Both the position numbers and the translations under genes were made by a program. The notes below the pieces were generated by a model that saw only the letters and a program-made list of their open reading frames with translations, did not search any database and was not told the DNA's origin. From Hemileia vastatrix (taxonomy: Eukaryota; Basidiomycota; Pucciniomycetes; Pucciniales; Zaghouaniaceae), in NCBI GenBank assembly GCA_030280995.1, contig JASXTE010000012.1, positions 7,663,001 through 7,727,000 on the forward strand: DNA of 64,000 nt. Direction: 5' to 3'. Each line of letters starts with the position of its first letter. Position 1 is the stretch's first letter. Positions 46,231 to 58,831 of this stretch are shown one piece after another.

Positions 46231-46657
46231 TGGGTGGTGGACTTGCTAGCAAGTCTGAAACCTTGGACCCAAACTCACCACAGATTGAACACACATTGAG
46301 CTATTGATAAAGGAACCATACAATCAGGGATGAACACTACTCAGAAGAACAGTTTTAGGTGGGTGTTCAAGTAGAGTTCAGTATGGGTTAAGTATGAGTT
46401 AAGTCTGAGTTCTTTCTGAGTTACATCTGAGTTCAGGTTGAGGACTTTCTAGCAAGTCCACCCCCTATATTGCATAGTGAAAAGGAGTACCAGTACCAAC
46501 AACACCAGATTCAGAAGTAGAAAACATCCCAAAAGTAAAAGATAAACCATTAAACCATGTTCTAATAAGTGAACCTCTTTCAGGCTAATATATTCCAAGT
46601 ATCAATTAAGCTTGCTTAAAAGGCAGAAAATTTCAACCCCATTTTAATTGCCAACAA
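46231..46657 (-). other. Leader region between LTR-C and gag relic
   Basis: Non-coding. It contains irregular repeats of TGAGTTAAG/TGAGTTC near 46370-46440 and two copies of GGACTT(T/G)CTAGCAAGTC in opposite context at about 46232-46255 and 46443-46461. Inferred 5' untranslated leader of the minus-strand gypsy relic. Confidence 0.35.
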
Positions 46658-47448
46658 TTTAGAAAGACGCTTGCAGTCACCTTGCTGTAAGCAGAATCCA
46701 AGGGAGTTGGATAAACCTAAGCAAACCCTGTCCCTTTTAAATTAATATTTTACTTGATAAGAACATGACTGGTTTACCAGTTATATATAATGGTTTTGAG
46801 ATAAATAGAATCTGTGTTCTAAGAAAATTTACTAAAATAATACAAAAAGTTGAACCAGAGAAATAATATTTAAATGAATGAATTTATATGTTTTTAAAAG
46901 CTTTTATTTTTATGAAAAGCTGTTTAATTTGAGTCCCTGGAGTTGATAAATTTCTAATTATACTGTATAAGTGATCATTTATTTAATGTTATGTAAAATA
47001 TTTGTAGTGTTATGTAGACTTGTTATAATTATAAGGGTATTAAAAATTAGAAAATTTTATTTAAAATGATTTTTTATGTGTAATAAAGTCTGTATATGTC
47101 TTTTGATATGGTCTGATATTTAGTATCCAGCTATATATGCATACCCCTGTAAGGTGCCTCCTTTATTCTTCTGGAGCTTTTCTGGAGTTCATACAGAGTT
47201 TTTTCAGACTTTTCTGGAGTTTGTATAGACCTCTGGACTCAATTAGAGCTTGAAAACTGTAATGAAAAAGCATATACAAATTAGAGATGATAGAACTACA
47301 TCTGGAGAAAATTTCTACCAATTTTTATAGTCTGGGAAGCCCTGTTCATAAAGTTAAAATTCATTAAAGTTGAGTAATTTATCATATATCAAATATATTT
47401 AAAAATACTTAATAAAATAATAAAAAATATTTAAAAAAAAGTAAAAAC
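46658..47448 (-). repeat. LTR-C copy B, distal piece (inverted)
   Basis: Reverse complement of this interval aligns with 56480-57080 and 8480-9293. Landmarks are GGTATGCATATATAGCTG (identical to 56760-56777), TACCCTTATAATTATAAC, CTCTGGTTCAACTTTTTGT, and GGTTTATCCAACTCC. The LTR is interrupted at about 47449 by the copia element and resumes at 53119. Confidence 0.65.
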
Positions 47449-48100
47449 TATCAAAGCACATTAGTTGTTAGGGAGATGTGTTATTCAAACTTCTACATTT
47501 GCTTTACATATTGATTGATGTAATCTGTATCAGCTTAGAATGTGATTAGAAAATCACAGTGTTTTGTGATATTATGGGATTATATATAGTAGATACTGCT
47601 CTCCTAGTATCTCTATCCAATCTCATTTTTTTATTATTGAAAACAGATTTATTTTTTTTAATAATTTTCTTATCCTTTAATTTATTATATCAAAATTTGT
47701 GTTAATTGCTAAATAACTGTTTTACTTGAAAACAACTGGGTACAGGTCTTTATGTTATACTACTACCATGTTTACTGTGACTAACACTAGTATATTTCTT
47801 AGGTGATTGAATATCTATTTAAAAAGTTAATGGGGCTATTATACTAACAAGTCTCTGATAATAACCTAAAGGTATTGTGTTATTATAGTCTTATTATTTA
47901 AAACTCATCAATCCAATCTCATATTTTTATTATCAAAAACTGATTGATTGTTTTCAATATTTTTCTTATCTTTTAATTTATTATATCAAAATTTGTGTTA
48001 ATTACTAAATAACTGTTTTACTTGACAATCACTGGGGACAGGTGATTGAATATCTATTAAAACAGTTAACGGGGCTATTATACTAACAAGTCTCTCATAG
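47449..48100 (+). repeat. Copia 5' LTR (approximate)
   Basis: Shares GTTGTTAGGGAGATGTGTT, GATATTATGGGATTATATA and TCTATCCAATCTCAT with 52390-53118. Internally it holds two partial copies of a block (ATCCTTTAATTTATTATATC ... ACTAACAAGTCTCT). Confidence 0.6.
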
Positions 48101-48119
48101 ATTAAAATTCTGAAGTTCT

Positions 48120-51100
48120 TTTATGAGTTGGCCAAGTAAAGGTACATCTTCTGCTGCTTCCAATACTTCCTCATCAAATTCAACTTTTTGGCCAGCTTCT
48201 GAAGCAAGTACTTCTTTGAATCCTAAATGCACCTATATCTATTTGACTATGTCAGATCAGTAATATGACAAACTCTTAAGAGTACTCATACTCACCTTGG
48301 GAAATGTGGCTCTCTGGAAATCAATTATTGAATTTTATTTTGATTCTCATGATTTGACTCATCACATCAATTTTTCTGCCAAACCTAATTATTCTAATCC
48401 CAATGACTGGCATAAAGGCAAAGCCAAATCCTAGCTAATTCTGATTAACACTGTTGGCTCAATGGATTCACTGTTGATTTCAAAGGCCAAGTCCACCTAT
48501 TTAGCCTATCAAAAACTTCTTTCTGACTATGTTGAGGGGAATGCATCTATGGTTTCTGAACTCTTAGATCAACTAGTTTATTTCAAGTGGGATGTTTCTT
48601 TGTCCTTGAGGGAACACCTGGGTAAATTTGAGGAGTTGGAAGATCTGTTGGTCAAAAGTGCTTCAAGTGACCCTGATCTTTCTATTCCTACAAAACTTGC
48701 TGCAATGACTCTTATCAAAAAATTTTAATATGAATCTATGTTAGGAATTACCCAGAATCTTTTTCATAACTTAAAAAATTTGACACTGTAGCAAGTATGC
48801 AATAGTCTAAAATTAGAAGCAAATTTCAGGTTATGAGATGAAAACTCAAATGATAATTCTAATGCTCTGAAGACTCAATCAAAAAATATAAAAACTACCC
48901 CACACCCTAATTCTTCCAATAGAAAAGATAAAAAGAATTTCAAGTGTAAATTGTGTCATATAGGTCATACTGACAAGAACTGTATTATCCAATTACATGA
49001 AAAGTTAAAGAAACTCAAGATCTCATCAGACTCAAAAAACAAAAAAGCTAAACTGGCCAAAGAAGTTAATTAATCTACTTTTCTTGTAGTTGAACATGAG
49101 TATAAATAGTATTCCTATCTTTCTGGTACAAACAGTTTGAATACTTGCTTTGTTCTTGACTCTGGTGCCACATCTCACATGGTCCAGGATAAAGGCATTT
49201 TTACTAATGTTAAACCACTGTTCCCTCTGGAAAAGATTGATACTTCTGGTACCAAAGTTTTAACTTAAAATTATTCTGGAAGCTTAATCATAAATTGACA
49301 ACTTACTTTGCACAATGTATTAGTTGTAAAAGAAATTTTGGAAAATTTTATTTCTGTTAATAAATTGAATTTTTTTAGGTTTTAGCATTGTATTTTATCC
49401 AGTAGAAACAAAAATTATTGATTCAGATGGTCAACTTATCGCTAAACTAATTCACAAAGGACAGAAGCAGAACTTGTGGTAAATTAACAATTAAGCCCTC
49501 TTATCTCATGACTCAAATCTAACTTTATAAGAATGGCATCAACTTTTAGGACATCTTAACACTAAATCAACCAAAAAACCTTCTCTAGATAAGGATATTG
49601 ACTTTGTTGATGGAGGATATGAATGTGCCACATGTTTAAAGGGTAAAATGGTTAAACTTCCTTTTTTATTAATCTTTACAAGAGCAACTGCAACACTATT
49701 TTTTTTCACTCAGATTTTATTGGACCTAATGTACCACCTTCTGTTGGGGGTCATAAATATATAGTTACATTCATAGATGAACTCTCAAAATATGCTACTA
49801 TCTTTCTTATGAAATGCAAATCAGAAGTTTTCTCCAAGATCCTTATTTATAAAGCTGACATTAAAAACAAACTGGAATGAAAAATTGAGTATTAAAAGTG
49901 CAACAGGGGAGGAGAGTATGGAGCAGGAAAATTTGTTGACCATCTGAACAAATTTGGTTTTACTTGTGAGTAGGCACAAGCTAGGACTCCTCAACACAAC
50001 TCAGTGGCTCAGAGATTCAATAAAGCTCTCATTGACAGAGTCTTTACATTAATGATATATTCTGCCAGTCCAGCAGAGCTTTGGGAGGAATTTGCTATGA
50101 GCTGTTTTCATTTGCATAATCTACTTCCACACTCAAAGCGTAAGTCTAATAGACCCCAAGATGTTCTTAACAGATTTATTCCATGAAAAGGAGATCATTC
50201 AGTCAATTACTCATTCTTTAGGAAGTTTAGCTCACTTTCCATTCAACATAATGCAAAAGAAGACCAAGCTAATAAATTTCAGCCTAGGGGAACAGAGTGT
50301 GCTATTGTTGCATATGAACCCAATTCCAAAAGCTATTTACTTTATGATAATGTTGCTAAGAAAATTATTGTCTCGTGGAATGTTAAAATTTTGGAGTCAA
50401 AAAATTATTTTAATGATAAAGATACTTCCATTCAAGTACCTGACTATTCATTCTCATCTACCTCTTCCATTCTTACTGATTTGTCACAAAAATTTGATTC
50501 AAAAGATGCACAAACTGCACTCCTACCAATTTCATTTCCTGATACTTCAACACAGACCTCTGTCCCAGGTGATGTTTTAGAAGTATTGGATAATGAAAAT
50601 GTAGAGGATACACAAAAAAATGGTCAACAAATTAAATTTATTTTTCAAAGACAAACTCCAGAACCTTCTCTGGATAAGGATACTCAAGTACCAGCTGAGG
50701 CAGAGATTTCTGATGATAATGAGTCATCCACTCCAGAAAATCTTTCAAGTCACAGGAGGCCATTTAGACAACAAAACCCTCCAAACTATCTTGGCTATCT
50801 TACCACCTATTCATTGGATAACCCAGCATATAAACAAGCTTTGAACATTTCTGAAGCAGAATTATGGCATGAGGCTATGGATAATGAATATAACTCATTA
50901 TTTGAGCATCATGTGGGAGAGCTTGTTAATAAAACTAAGTACATGAAATTAATTGGTGGTAATTGGGTCTTTTCAAAGAAAAAAGATGAAACCAGTAGGG
51001 TAATAAAATATAAGGCATGCTGGGTAGCTTTGGGTAGCCTTTAGAAGGAGGGTGTTGATTATGGGGATACATATTCTTCTGTTGGACTTACTGAAACTTT

Positions 51101-52340
51101 CAGGCTTCTGTTTTCATTTTCTGCAGCTAGAAATTGGTCCATTCCTCAACTTGATGTCTCCACTGCGTTTCTCCATGGAATAATGAAGGATGATGTCTTT
51201 GTGACTCAAGTGAAAGGGTATGAAGTTGGGGGCAAACATAAAGTGTGGAAATTTAAAAAATCACTTTACAGGACTTGTCAAGAACCTTGAAAGTTGAAAG
51301 AGAAATTTTTGATATCATGTAAAAATTAAAATTTATTTAAGCTGAAGGGGATGGGTCACTTTTTTTTTCAGGAGAATCAAATGTTTCTTTTTGTTCACCT
51401 TCATGTAGATGATGGTTTAGTTTTCTCAAAATTTAATAAATCTTTAAAAAAAATTCATAATGACATACAGGCACATTTCAAAGGCAAATGGACCAATAAT
51501 CCCACTCATCATTTAGGTATTAGAATTTTGTATCAAATAAATTTCATCACTTTGTCTCAAGAAGACTATGTTGATGAATTGGAAAGACGATTCAATTTAA
51601 CTGATTTTAAAAAACTGCCTATTCCCCCTCCATTTGGCTTTCATCTTGTTGATCCCTTTCAAGATGAGACAGAAGCAGATAAAGAAGATCCCTATCAGGC
51701 ACTTATTATTTCTCTGAATTATCTTGCAGTCTCAAAAAGGCCTGATATCAGTCAGGTACAGAATGCTCTTTCTAAATTCAACTCTAATCATTCTCCTTAT
51801 CATTTGAAACTGGTTTTGAAGCTTTTACAATATATCATGACAAATCAAACAGTTGGTATCAAATATTGATGAAATAGTAGTGATGTTTCTTTTAAATCTT
51901 AAAGTGATTCTGACTATGCTAACTGCAAGGATACTAGGTGTTCTATCACTGGATTTTTCATTTTTCTCAATGATAGTCCTATTTCTTGGCAGAGAAGATG
52001 GAAAAAGGTTGTTACACTCTCAGTCACTGAAGCTGAATATATTGCTATGTGCAAATGTGAAAAGTCATTGGTTTGTATCTCAAAACTTTTTTTCTCTCTC
52101 AATATTCATACATCAACCCCTCAAATTCTTAGTCATATCAATGAGCCTGATTTGCTTTGTGATAATAGTGGCACAATTTTCTTGTCCAAGGATCTCAAAT
52201 TAATGAACAATCAAAACACATTGATGTGTGTTATCATTGGCTACCACAAAATTTAGATGCAAAAAAATTCTAATTGTTTATTTTCCTACACCAATATGTT
52301 GGCAGATATGTTTACTAAACAACAGCTTTGAATTTGTTAT
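48120..52340 (+). pseudogene. Ty1/copia gag-pol relic
   Basis: Multiple stops and shifts. Recognisable blocks in order are a Gag UBN2-like part (48462-48728, MDSLLISKAKSTYLAYQKLL...LREHLGKFEELEDLLVKS); a zinc knuckle CKLCHIGHTDKNC at about 48948; protease VLDSGATSHMVQDKG near 49155; integrase zinc finger WHQLLGHLN...CATCLKGK (49536-49650); an integrase core with HSDFIGP, FIDELSKYATIF and, at 49975-50160, ARTPQHNSVAQRFNKALIDR; RT with LWHEAMDNEYNSL (50861), QLDVSTAFLHG (51148) and FVHLHVDDGLVFSK (51390); RNase H with SDYANCKDTR and SVTEAEYIAMCK (51908-52060); and a final LADMFTKQQL (about 52300). Copia order is complete but non-functional. Confidence 0.85.
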
Positions 52341-52389
52341 GAAAAAGATAAGAAATGTCTAAATCTAATCATGTCTGAAGTAGGGGGGG

Positions 52390-53118
52390 TATTTAAGGGC
52401 ACTGGTTGTAAGGGAGATGTGTTCTCCAGACTTCTAAATGGGATTAACACATTGATTGCTGTACACTGAGTATCAACTTAGAATGTGATTATACAATCAG
52501 GGTGTATTGTGATATTATGGGATTATATATAGTAAATACTTTTCTCCTAGTCTTTCTATCCAATCTCATATTTTTAATTATTGATAACTGATTAATTTTT
52601 TTCAATATTTTTCTTATCCTTTAATTTATTATATCAAAATTTGTGTTAATTACTAAATAACTGTTTTACTTTGACATTCACTGGGGACAGGTATTTATGC
52701 TATACTACTACTATGTTTACTGGGACTAACATTAGTATATTTGTTAGATGATTTAATATCTATTGAAAAATTTAATGGGGCTATTATACTAACAAGTCTC
52801 TGATAATAACCTAAAGGTATTGTGTTATTATAGTCTTATTATTTAAAACTCATCAATCCAATCTCATATTTTTCATAATCAAAAACTGATTGATTGTTTT
52901 CAATATTTTTCTTATCCTTTAGTTCATTATATTCACATTTGTGTTAATTACTAAATAACTGTTTTACTTTAAAATTACTGGTGACAGGCAATTGAATATC
53001 TATTAAAACAGTTAATGGGTCTATTATAATAACAAGTCTCTGATAATAACTTAAAGGTAATTGAATATCTATTAAAACAGTTATCAAGGCTATTATACTA
53101 ACAATTCTCTAATATATA
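52390..53118 (+). repeat. Copia 3' LTR (approximate)
   Basis: It begins right after a GTAGGGGGGG polypurine run (52380-52389) and matches the 5' LTR. It is longer because an internal block ending ACTAACAAGTCTCTGATAAT is repeated three times against two in the 5' LTR. Confidence 0.6.
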
Positions 53119-53377
53119 CTGCCATAAAATTCCTAAAGCCTCTTGAGCCTCCTGAAATTTATTTCCATGAATTTTTAAGCCCATAATATATTTTTCTGAC
53201 TTTGAATTAATTATTTCTTTTGACACATTATTTTGACAAAAAATCTGCCATAAACCAACCATTTTCTTTATAATAAAATTATTCCAATATTAAATTACCC
53301 TTTAATGCTTCACAATAAATGGCCCATAATATATTTCCCACAACATTTAGTGCCATAATATACTTTAGACTGCCACA
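53119..53377 (-). repeat. LTR-C copy B, proximal piece (inverted)
   Basis: Reverse complement starts TGTGGCAGTCTAAAG and aligns with 56202-56460 (TGTGGAAGTCTAAAT; then ATTATAAAGAAAATGGTTGG and GAGCTTAAAATTCATG). It is the other half of the LTR interrupted at 47448. The minus-strand sequence just upstream (53513-53378) reads PPVWQSKVY into the LTR. Confidence 0.65.
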
Positions 53378-53589
53378 CTGGTGGTGCTTTTTCTCTAGTA
53401 GAAGGAGTAAAGTTAACTAGTGATGGGTCAGGTAACTTACCGGTTGTATGTAAAAATTTTCGTAGAGGTATTTTTTCACAGCCACAAGATTCTTCATGGG
53501 ATACAGTAGTCAATAATGAATTTTTTGGAATTTTTAGAATTTAATATTTTTTTGGCTTTTTTTTGATTTTTTTTATTGTTTTTACCCTT

Positions 53590-54160
53590 GAAATCATGTT
53601 CTGAAAAGATACAGCATCTTTTCTATTGTATGACCTTATTTCACTTTCTTCAGTAATCATAAAATATGGAACACAGGAAAAATTTATTTTGTTTCAACTA
53701 AGTAATAAAAATTTAAAACTATAGACCCATCACATTTTTTCAATTATTTTACATAAATCATTTTTGATGCATTAGAATCTCAGATGAATCACAAGCTAGC
53801 ATAGGGGGAAAAAATTGGCAACCAGATGTTGAGTTCAGTTCAGGTACTGAATTTATTCAATTCAGTATGTGAACTGAACCCAACATCTGGTTGCCATTTT
53901 TTTCCCTTGTGTAACATTTTTAATGGTTAGTCAAAAATTATAAACCTTTAATTTATTGTTTTAAAAGAACAGGTCATGTGCAGAAAATATGCAGCCTCAT
54001 TTCTTTTAAATTGACTTTATTTTGTTGAACTAGTAAAAGTAGTCCAATTGACCACAAGCTTTAACAAAAATTCTTGTGGTCCAGTGGACAAGTTGAACTA
54101 GAGCAACTGAAATGTATTCATATAAAGAAAAGATGCTGTGTCTTTTCAGAACATGACTTC
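53590..54160. repeat. Foldback (inverted repeat) structure
   Basis: Outer arms 53590-53624 and 54126-54160 are inverted copies matching at 33 of 35 positions. A near-perfect hairpin inside has 37-bp arms (53817-53853 and 53859-53895, three mismatches) and a 5-base loop. A third hairpin GACCACAAG/CTTGTGGTC lies at about 54049-54080. Probably a foldback transposon or the decayed remains of one. No coding capacity. Confidence 0.7.
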
Positions 54161-54239
54161 AATTACAATTCATCCATATAACCCATCAACAACAATTTGA
54201 AAATTGCAGAAAGGACTAATATTTTGTAAAATATTCAAT

Positions 54240-54475
54240 GAAAACCAAAAAAAACTAAAAAAAGTACAAGAAAATCTAAAACAAATCTAAAAAAAATTCA
54301 AAATTTCAAAAAAAAACTCAAAAAAATTTAAAAATTCAAAATTTTTTTACTAAAATTCAAAAAATTAAAATAAAAAATTCTATAAAAAATTCATTAAAAT
54401 TCAATAAAAATTTTAAGAAAATTCTAAAAACTCAAAAAATTCAAAAAACATATCAAATTTTCATTTTTTTTCCAT
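54240..54475 (+). repeat. A-rich low-complexity stretch (AAAAATTCA-like)
   Basis: Strongly A-biased plus strand with irregular AAATTCAAAA and AAAAACTC units. Confidence 0.7.
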
Positions 54476-56201
54476 CTTGAATTTACATTGAAGTGACTAA
54501 TTGAGTATGCATTATTTATCTATGTTAAATATTTATTATTCATGGATATTAAATATGTATCATGCATGCATGCATGCAAAATTTTTGAGTATTTCACATT
54601 TAATATTGCATATTGAGTATTGAATTTGCACAATTCATATACATAATGAAAGTTGATTATCCATAATGAATATTTAGTATGCATATGCATCTACTCAAAC
54701 TGGGTTCAACTGTTGGTCAACTGATGCTCAAACTCTGATAAAGTTTGAATCAAGTAAGGACAAACCTGTGTCTAATCACTAACAAAATACAGTTTTGACT
54801 GGTGTAAATTTGGTTTCCCAACAGCTTCCTAATTTTTTCTCAAATATTTTAAATCAAAGGTATTACTAGAAATACCTCCCTTTATTTCCAGTGGTGGATG
54901 TGATATTTTTTTACCCTAATGTATATTGATTGATGAATAAATTTTTAGGTTCAACCCCATGATCATTGCATTTTAGGTAAGCTCTTTTTGCTATTTATAT
55001 TGGGTGAAAATGGGGGAAGATTACCAGACCCCTTACCCACACCATCACATGGTTTAACCCTTATTTAAAAATCCAGAAGATTTTGAAATATTTGGAGTTT
55101 TTAGGAAAAGAAAACCACAGTATTTAAAATAAATGGTCAATCCTTTTTAGCCTCTGGTTTGGTAAGAACCCACTGTTTACATGCTGTGTTAATTTTTGAA
55201 TGGTCTCTCTTTCTGGATGAAAATATGATTTGTAAAATAAATGGGAAAATAATTAGTAACAAATCTAGTTTAATGGTTTCTTAAATTATTTTTAATGGTG
55301 TTACTATCTTTTGTGTTTGGTAACTAGTGGTGCATGTGGTGTCTACACTTGATATTTTGAGGAATAGCAAGATTAATGAGAATATTTTTCAAAAAACTCA
55401 ATATGAAGCTTACAAAATCTACACCATTGATTATATTTTTGATATTACATTTTCACATAAAGTTTGTTCTTGGTCTAGTGCAGTTATAGGTCACAAAATT
55501 ATAAAGTATTTTATAGCTTGAAAGACTCTTGAGCTTAAAATTGTAGGCTTTGTATTCTTCTTACAGAGGTTAAATGTCAAAATAATTGGCCAAATAAACT
55601 ATGAAAGATTTTTAAAATTTTGTAATATAAGTGTTTAAATAATACTTTGGTCTATAAAAATTATAAGGTTGATTTTATGGCTGTTACATATAATTTTATT
55701 AGTAAGTCTTTGTCATAGATATACTTCAATACAGATCACCTACAACAATTATACAGCTACATCTGTATTTTTTTAGGTAAAAACGAAAACTTTGGAAAAT
55801 TATTTTTAGAGGTCAATAGTTGAGCTGCATAAGATTTTTGACAACTTCAGGTCAGTTTAGCAGTAAGTGCTTTCCTTTTTGCTTTTTTATCATTTTCTCA
55901 CAATTTCTAAGCTCATATTTACTTTTTTTTCTCAGCAGGTTTTTCATTGTAGCAAAAGCAAGAAAATCAAAAAGACCTCCTATCTCTTCAACCCCAATGA
56001 TTCAACCTCCCTCCATAGCCCCACCAGCTCAACCTTCCTCCTTTATCTTACCCAATCCACCTTCCTCCGTGATCCTAACCATTCTACTGGTAAATTTTTT
56101 TAATGTTCTTTCATTTTTAACTGCTGTAATTTTTTCACGCTCATTACTGCCACTTCCTTCCTCTTCAACCCCACCAATTCCACTTTCATTCTCAATCCTG
56201 T
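54476..56201. other. Non-coding stretch, possible decayed internal retroelement sequence
   Basis: No confident gene. TGCATGCATGCATGCA occurs near 54560. The open frame 55820-56221 contains a Pro/Ser-rich segment (KARKSKRPPISSTPMIQPPS) and runs into LTR-C as LLWKSKF-stop, parallel to PPVWQSKVY in the inverted copy at 53377. This suggests the 3' end of the internal region of an LTR-C element. Confidence 0.35.
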
Positions 56202-57085
56202 TGTGGAAGTCTAAATTTTAGTAAAGCACTTCAATTTACTGTATATTTATTATGAGACATTTATTAAGAAGAATTAAAGGGTTGGTTAATTTTAGAATAT
56301 TTTAATTATAAAGAAAATGGTTGGTTTTATGCTGAAAATTGGTCAAATAACCCATCAAAAGAAAAGAATTATTTCACAGTTAAGAAACACTATTATGAGC
56401 TTAAAATTCATGTAAATGAAGTTTATGACACTCAAGAGCCTCTAAAAAATTTTATGGGGATTTTTACTATTTTACTTACATCTTTAATTATTTTATTAAG
56501 TATATTTAAAATTTTTGCTTTATTGTAAAATTACTCAACTTTAATGATTTTTAGCTTGACAAATAGGGTTTTTCTGGCTGCAAGAACTAGTGGAAATTTT
56601 TTCCAGATGTAGCTCTATCTTCCCTATTATTTACAGATTTTTTATTGATGATTTAAGGTTTAAATTAAGTCTGGAGGTCCATACAAACTCCATACAGACT
56701 CTGGAAATCTCTGGAACAACTCCAGACAAGCTCTGAAAGAAAAAAGAGGCACATGACTGGGGTATGCATATATAGCTGTAAACTCAAAGCTAGACCATAT
56801 AGACAATACATAAAACACCTAATACAGACATTATTACCCATAAAAACCATAATTTTACATAACATTTTACAATTGTAATACCCTTAAATTTATAACATTA
56901 TTTCATAACACTTCAAATATTTCACATAGAATCAAATATAGATATAATTATAGGGTGTCATTGGAAAATTTTCAACTCTAACAAATTGCTTTTAACATCT
57001 TCTCATAAAAATAAAAACTTCATAAAATCATATAAATACCTTCATTAAAATATCTTTTCTCTGGTACAACTTTTTGTTGTATTTC
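56202..57085 (+). repeat. LTR-C copy C, truncated by an inserted LTR
   Basis: TGTGGAAGTCTAAATTTTAG start; aligns through its length with copies A and B. It stops at 57085 where an unrelated LTR (TGTCAGCC) begins. Confidence 0.65.
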
Positions 57086-58139
57086 TGTCAGCCTGGATAT
57101 CCCCAGGACTACGTAAAAAGTACTTATGAGTTAATTTAAACACCTGGACTATACATGGGAACAATAAATAAAGGTACACAAGTTGTATACATAAGTGAAA
57201 ATTATGATAAAATACAATATATGCCATTATAACACCTTAAATAAACACATATATCCACTTTTTATAAGTCTTATTTACTTAATATTGAGTTGGAATATGC
57301 TAAGGTAACCTTAAGAACCTTAAAAAAAGGCTACATAATTTTTAAGTAGACTTAAAGCTGTTGTTTTCATTGTTTTATGTGAAAAACAAGAAATGCACTT
57401 TAAATCACTTTAAAGTTGAAAATATGTGCTATAAACTTAATAATATCATAAATACACCTTAAAAGATCAATTTATCTTAATTAGGATTATTGATTTGGGT
57501 ACTCAAATGCATAAAAATAACACTTTCAAATTTGGTGTTTTTTATGCCAGAAATGGCTTTTGTGTACTGGCCACATACTCTCTGCATTTTTTTCATGTGA
57601 ATAGCTTCATTTTTAGCAAAGTTAGATTTTTCACACTATAATTACCCCACATTCTACCCTCACTGTGGGTTAACACACTAAAACAGGCAACAGGTGCCTA
57701 TTTAGTGTCCTAATTTAATTATAGGTGCATTGACCTTATTATATGCACTAATTTCATTAATAACCTCAAACTTGGTGCATTCAATTCACTACCATGATTT
57801 AATTTTTCTAAATTAGTCAAGGATTTACCTGTGCAAGTGCCTGCCAAGGACTGTTTGTAGTTACCCCACATCTCACACCTTTTTTGGCTTTTCTGGTGGT
57901 TTCTTAGTCAATATTGGTTATTTTTTGATGAGGATTTCACATAGTCTATTGTTATAATTAGCCCCATCATTTCTACTGTTGATCCCCCTCAATATTGTGT
58001 AATATTTAGTGTTATTCTTTCTTTTTTTAGTCTTTTATTTTAAGATATTACATGCATATACTCTCTTTTTTGCTTATTCTTTATTTTTGATGGATTATCC
58101 CTATTACTACAGGATTTTGGTGGGTGATATCATTCTAAT
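57086..58139 (+). repeat. Solo LTR fragment related to element 1 LTR
   Basis: Starts TGTCAGCCTGGATATCCCCA, GGACTACGTAAAAAG and follows the element 1 LTR almost base by base to TACAGGATTTTGG...TTCTAATT, with roughly 80-85% identity by eye. The last 400 or so bases of the LTR are missing. The junction coincides with the TIR element at 58142. No internal region is attached. Confidence 0.8.
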
Positions 58140-58141
58140 TA

Positions 58142-58452
58142 GGGGGTATCAAAGTACTCACTTCCACCATTATGGATTCACCTTTTTTTTTCCCGGATCT
58201 GACATTATTAATGGTGGAAGATTCTCATCCACTAGCTCCCAGGCTAGTGGATAAGAAAATCGAAATAACCCATTTATTTCATTCTAATACCCCAATTTTC
58301 AGTCATAATGGCAGATCCCAATAAATGTCTGATTAAAGTCAAACCTTGATACATTTCACATCAAATAACCCATAATGACAGAAAATAATTGGGGTATTTA
58401 ATCTTTTATCTGCCATTAATTTAATGGCGGATTGGAGTACTTTGATACCCCC
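58142..58452. mobile_element. 311-bp TIR element with 18-bp perfect termini
   Basis: GGGGGTATCAAAGTACTC at the left and its exact reverse complement at the right, flanked by TA (58140-58141, 58453-58454). Same terminal motif as the 198-bp MITEs but a different interior. The interior has several hairpins, including a perfect 10-bp stem with 6-nt loop at 58227-58252 and CTTCCACCATTA/TAATGGTGGAAG arms at 58160-58220. Non-autonomous. Confidence 0.85.
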
Positions 58453-58455
58453 TAA

Positions 58456-58831
58456 TCAATGAACTTAGGCATATAAAATTGTATTGTAATCAAATGATCA
58501 AAGAAATTATGGGACAGGATTGAAAAAAGGAATGAAAACGTGAAATCTTGTGAAAGAGCGGACAGATAATGAAGAAAAACAAAAGTCCTAAGTAAATGAA
58601 AAAAATGTGGAGCCAAAAAAATGGTTGCACATAATTGTAAAAGAAAAATTGTATCTTGAGGATGATTATGATGAAAAATACAAAACACAAATTATAAGTA
58701 TGAACACTAGGAAAAAATCATGATTAAAATGAATGACAAATCACACTAATCATCCTTCTCTTCAATTTTACTTTGTAGTTTAAATATGCAGGCATTGAAT
58801 ATTTTTTATAACTTTTACATAAACCAAAACT
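58456..58831. other. Intergenic stretch downstream of the glycosyltransferase gene
   Basis: No gene seen. It would contain the 3' untranslated region of the minus-strand gene ending at 58832. Confidence 0.4.

Larger units (their letters stand above)
47449..53118 (+). mobile_element. Decayed Ty1/copia retrotransposon nested in LTR-C
   Basis: Coding order gag, protease, integrase, RT, RNase H is diagnostic of Ty1/copia. It is flanked by direct repeats starting near 47449 and 52390, and it interrupts the inverted LTR-C. The edges are approximate because no clean target duplication was found. Confidence 0.8.
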
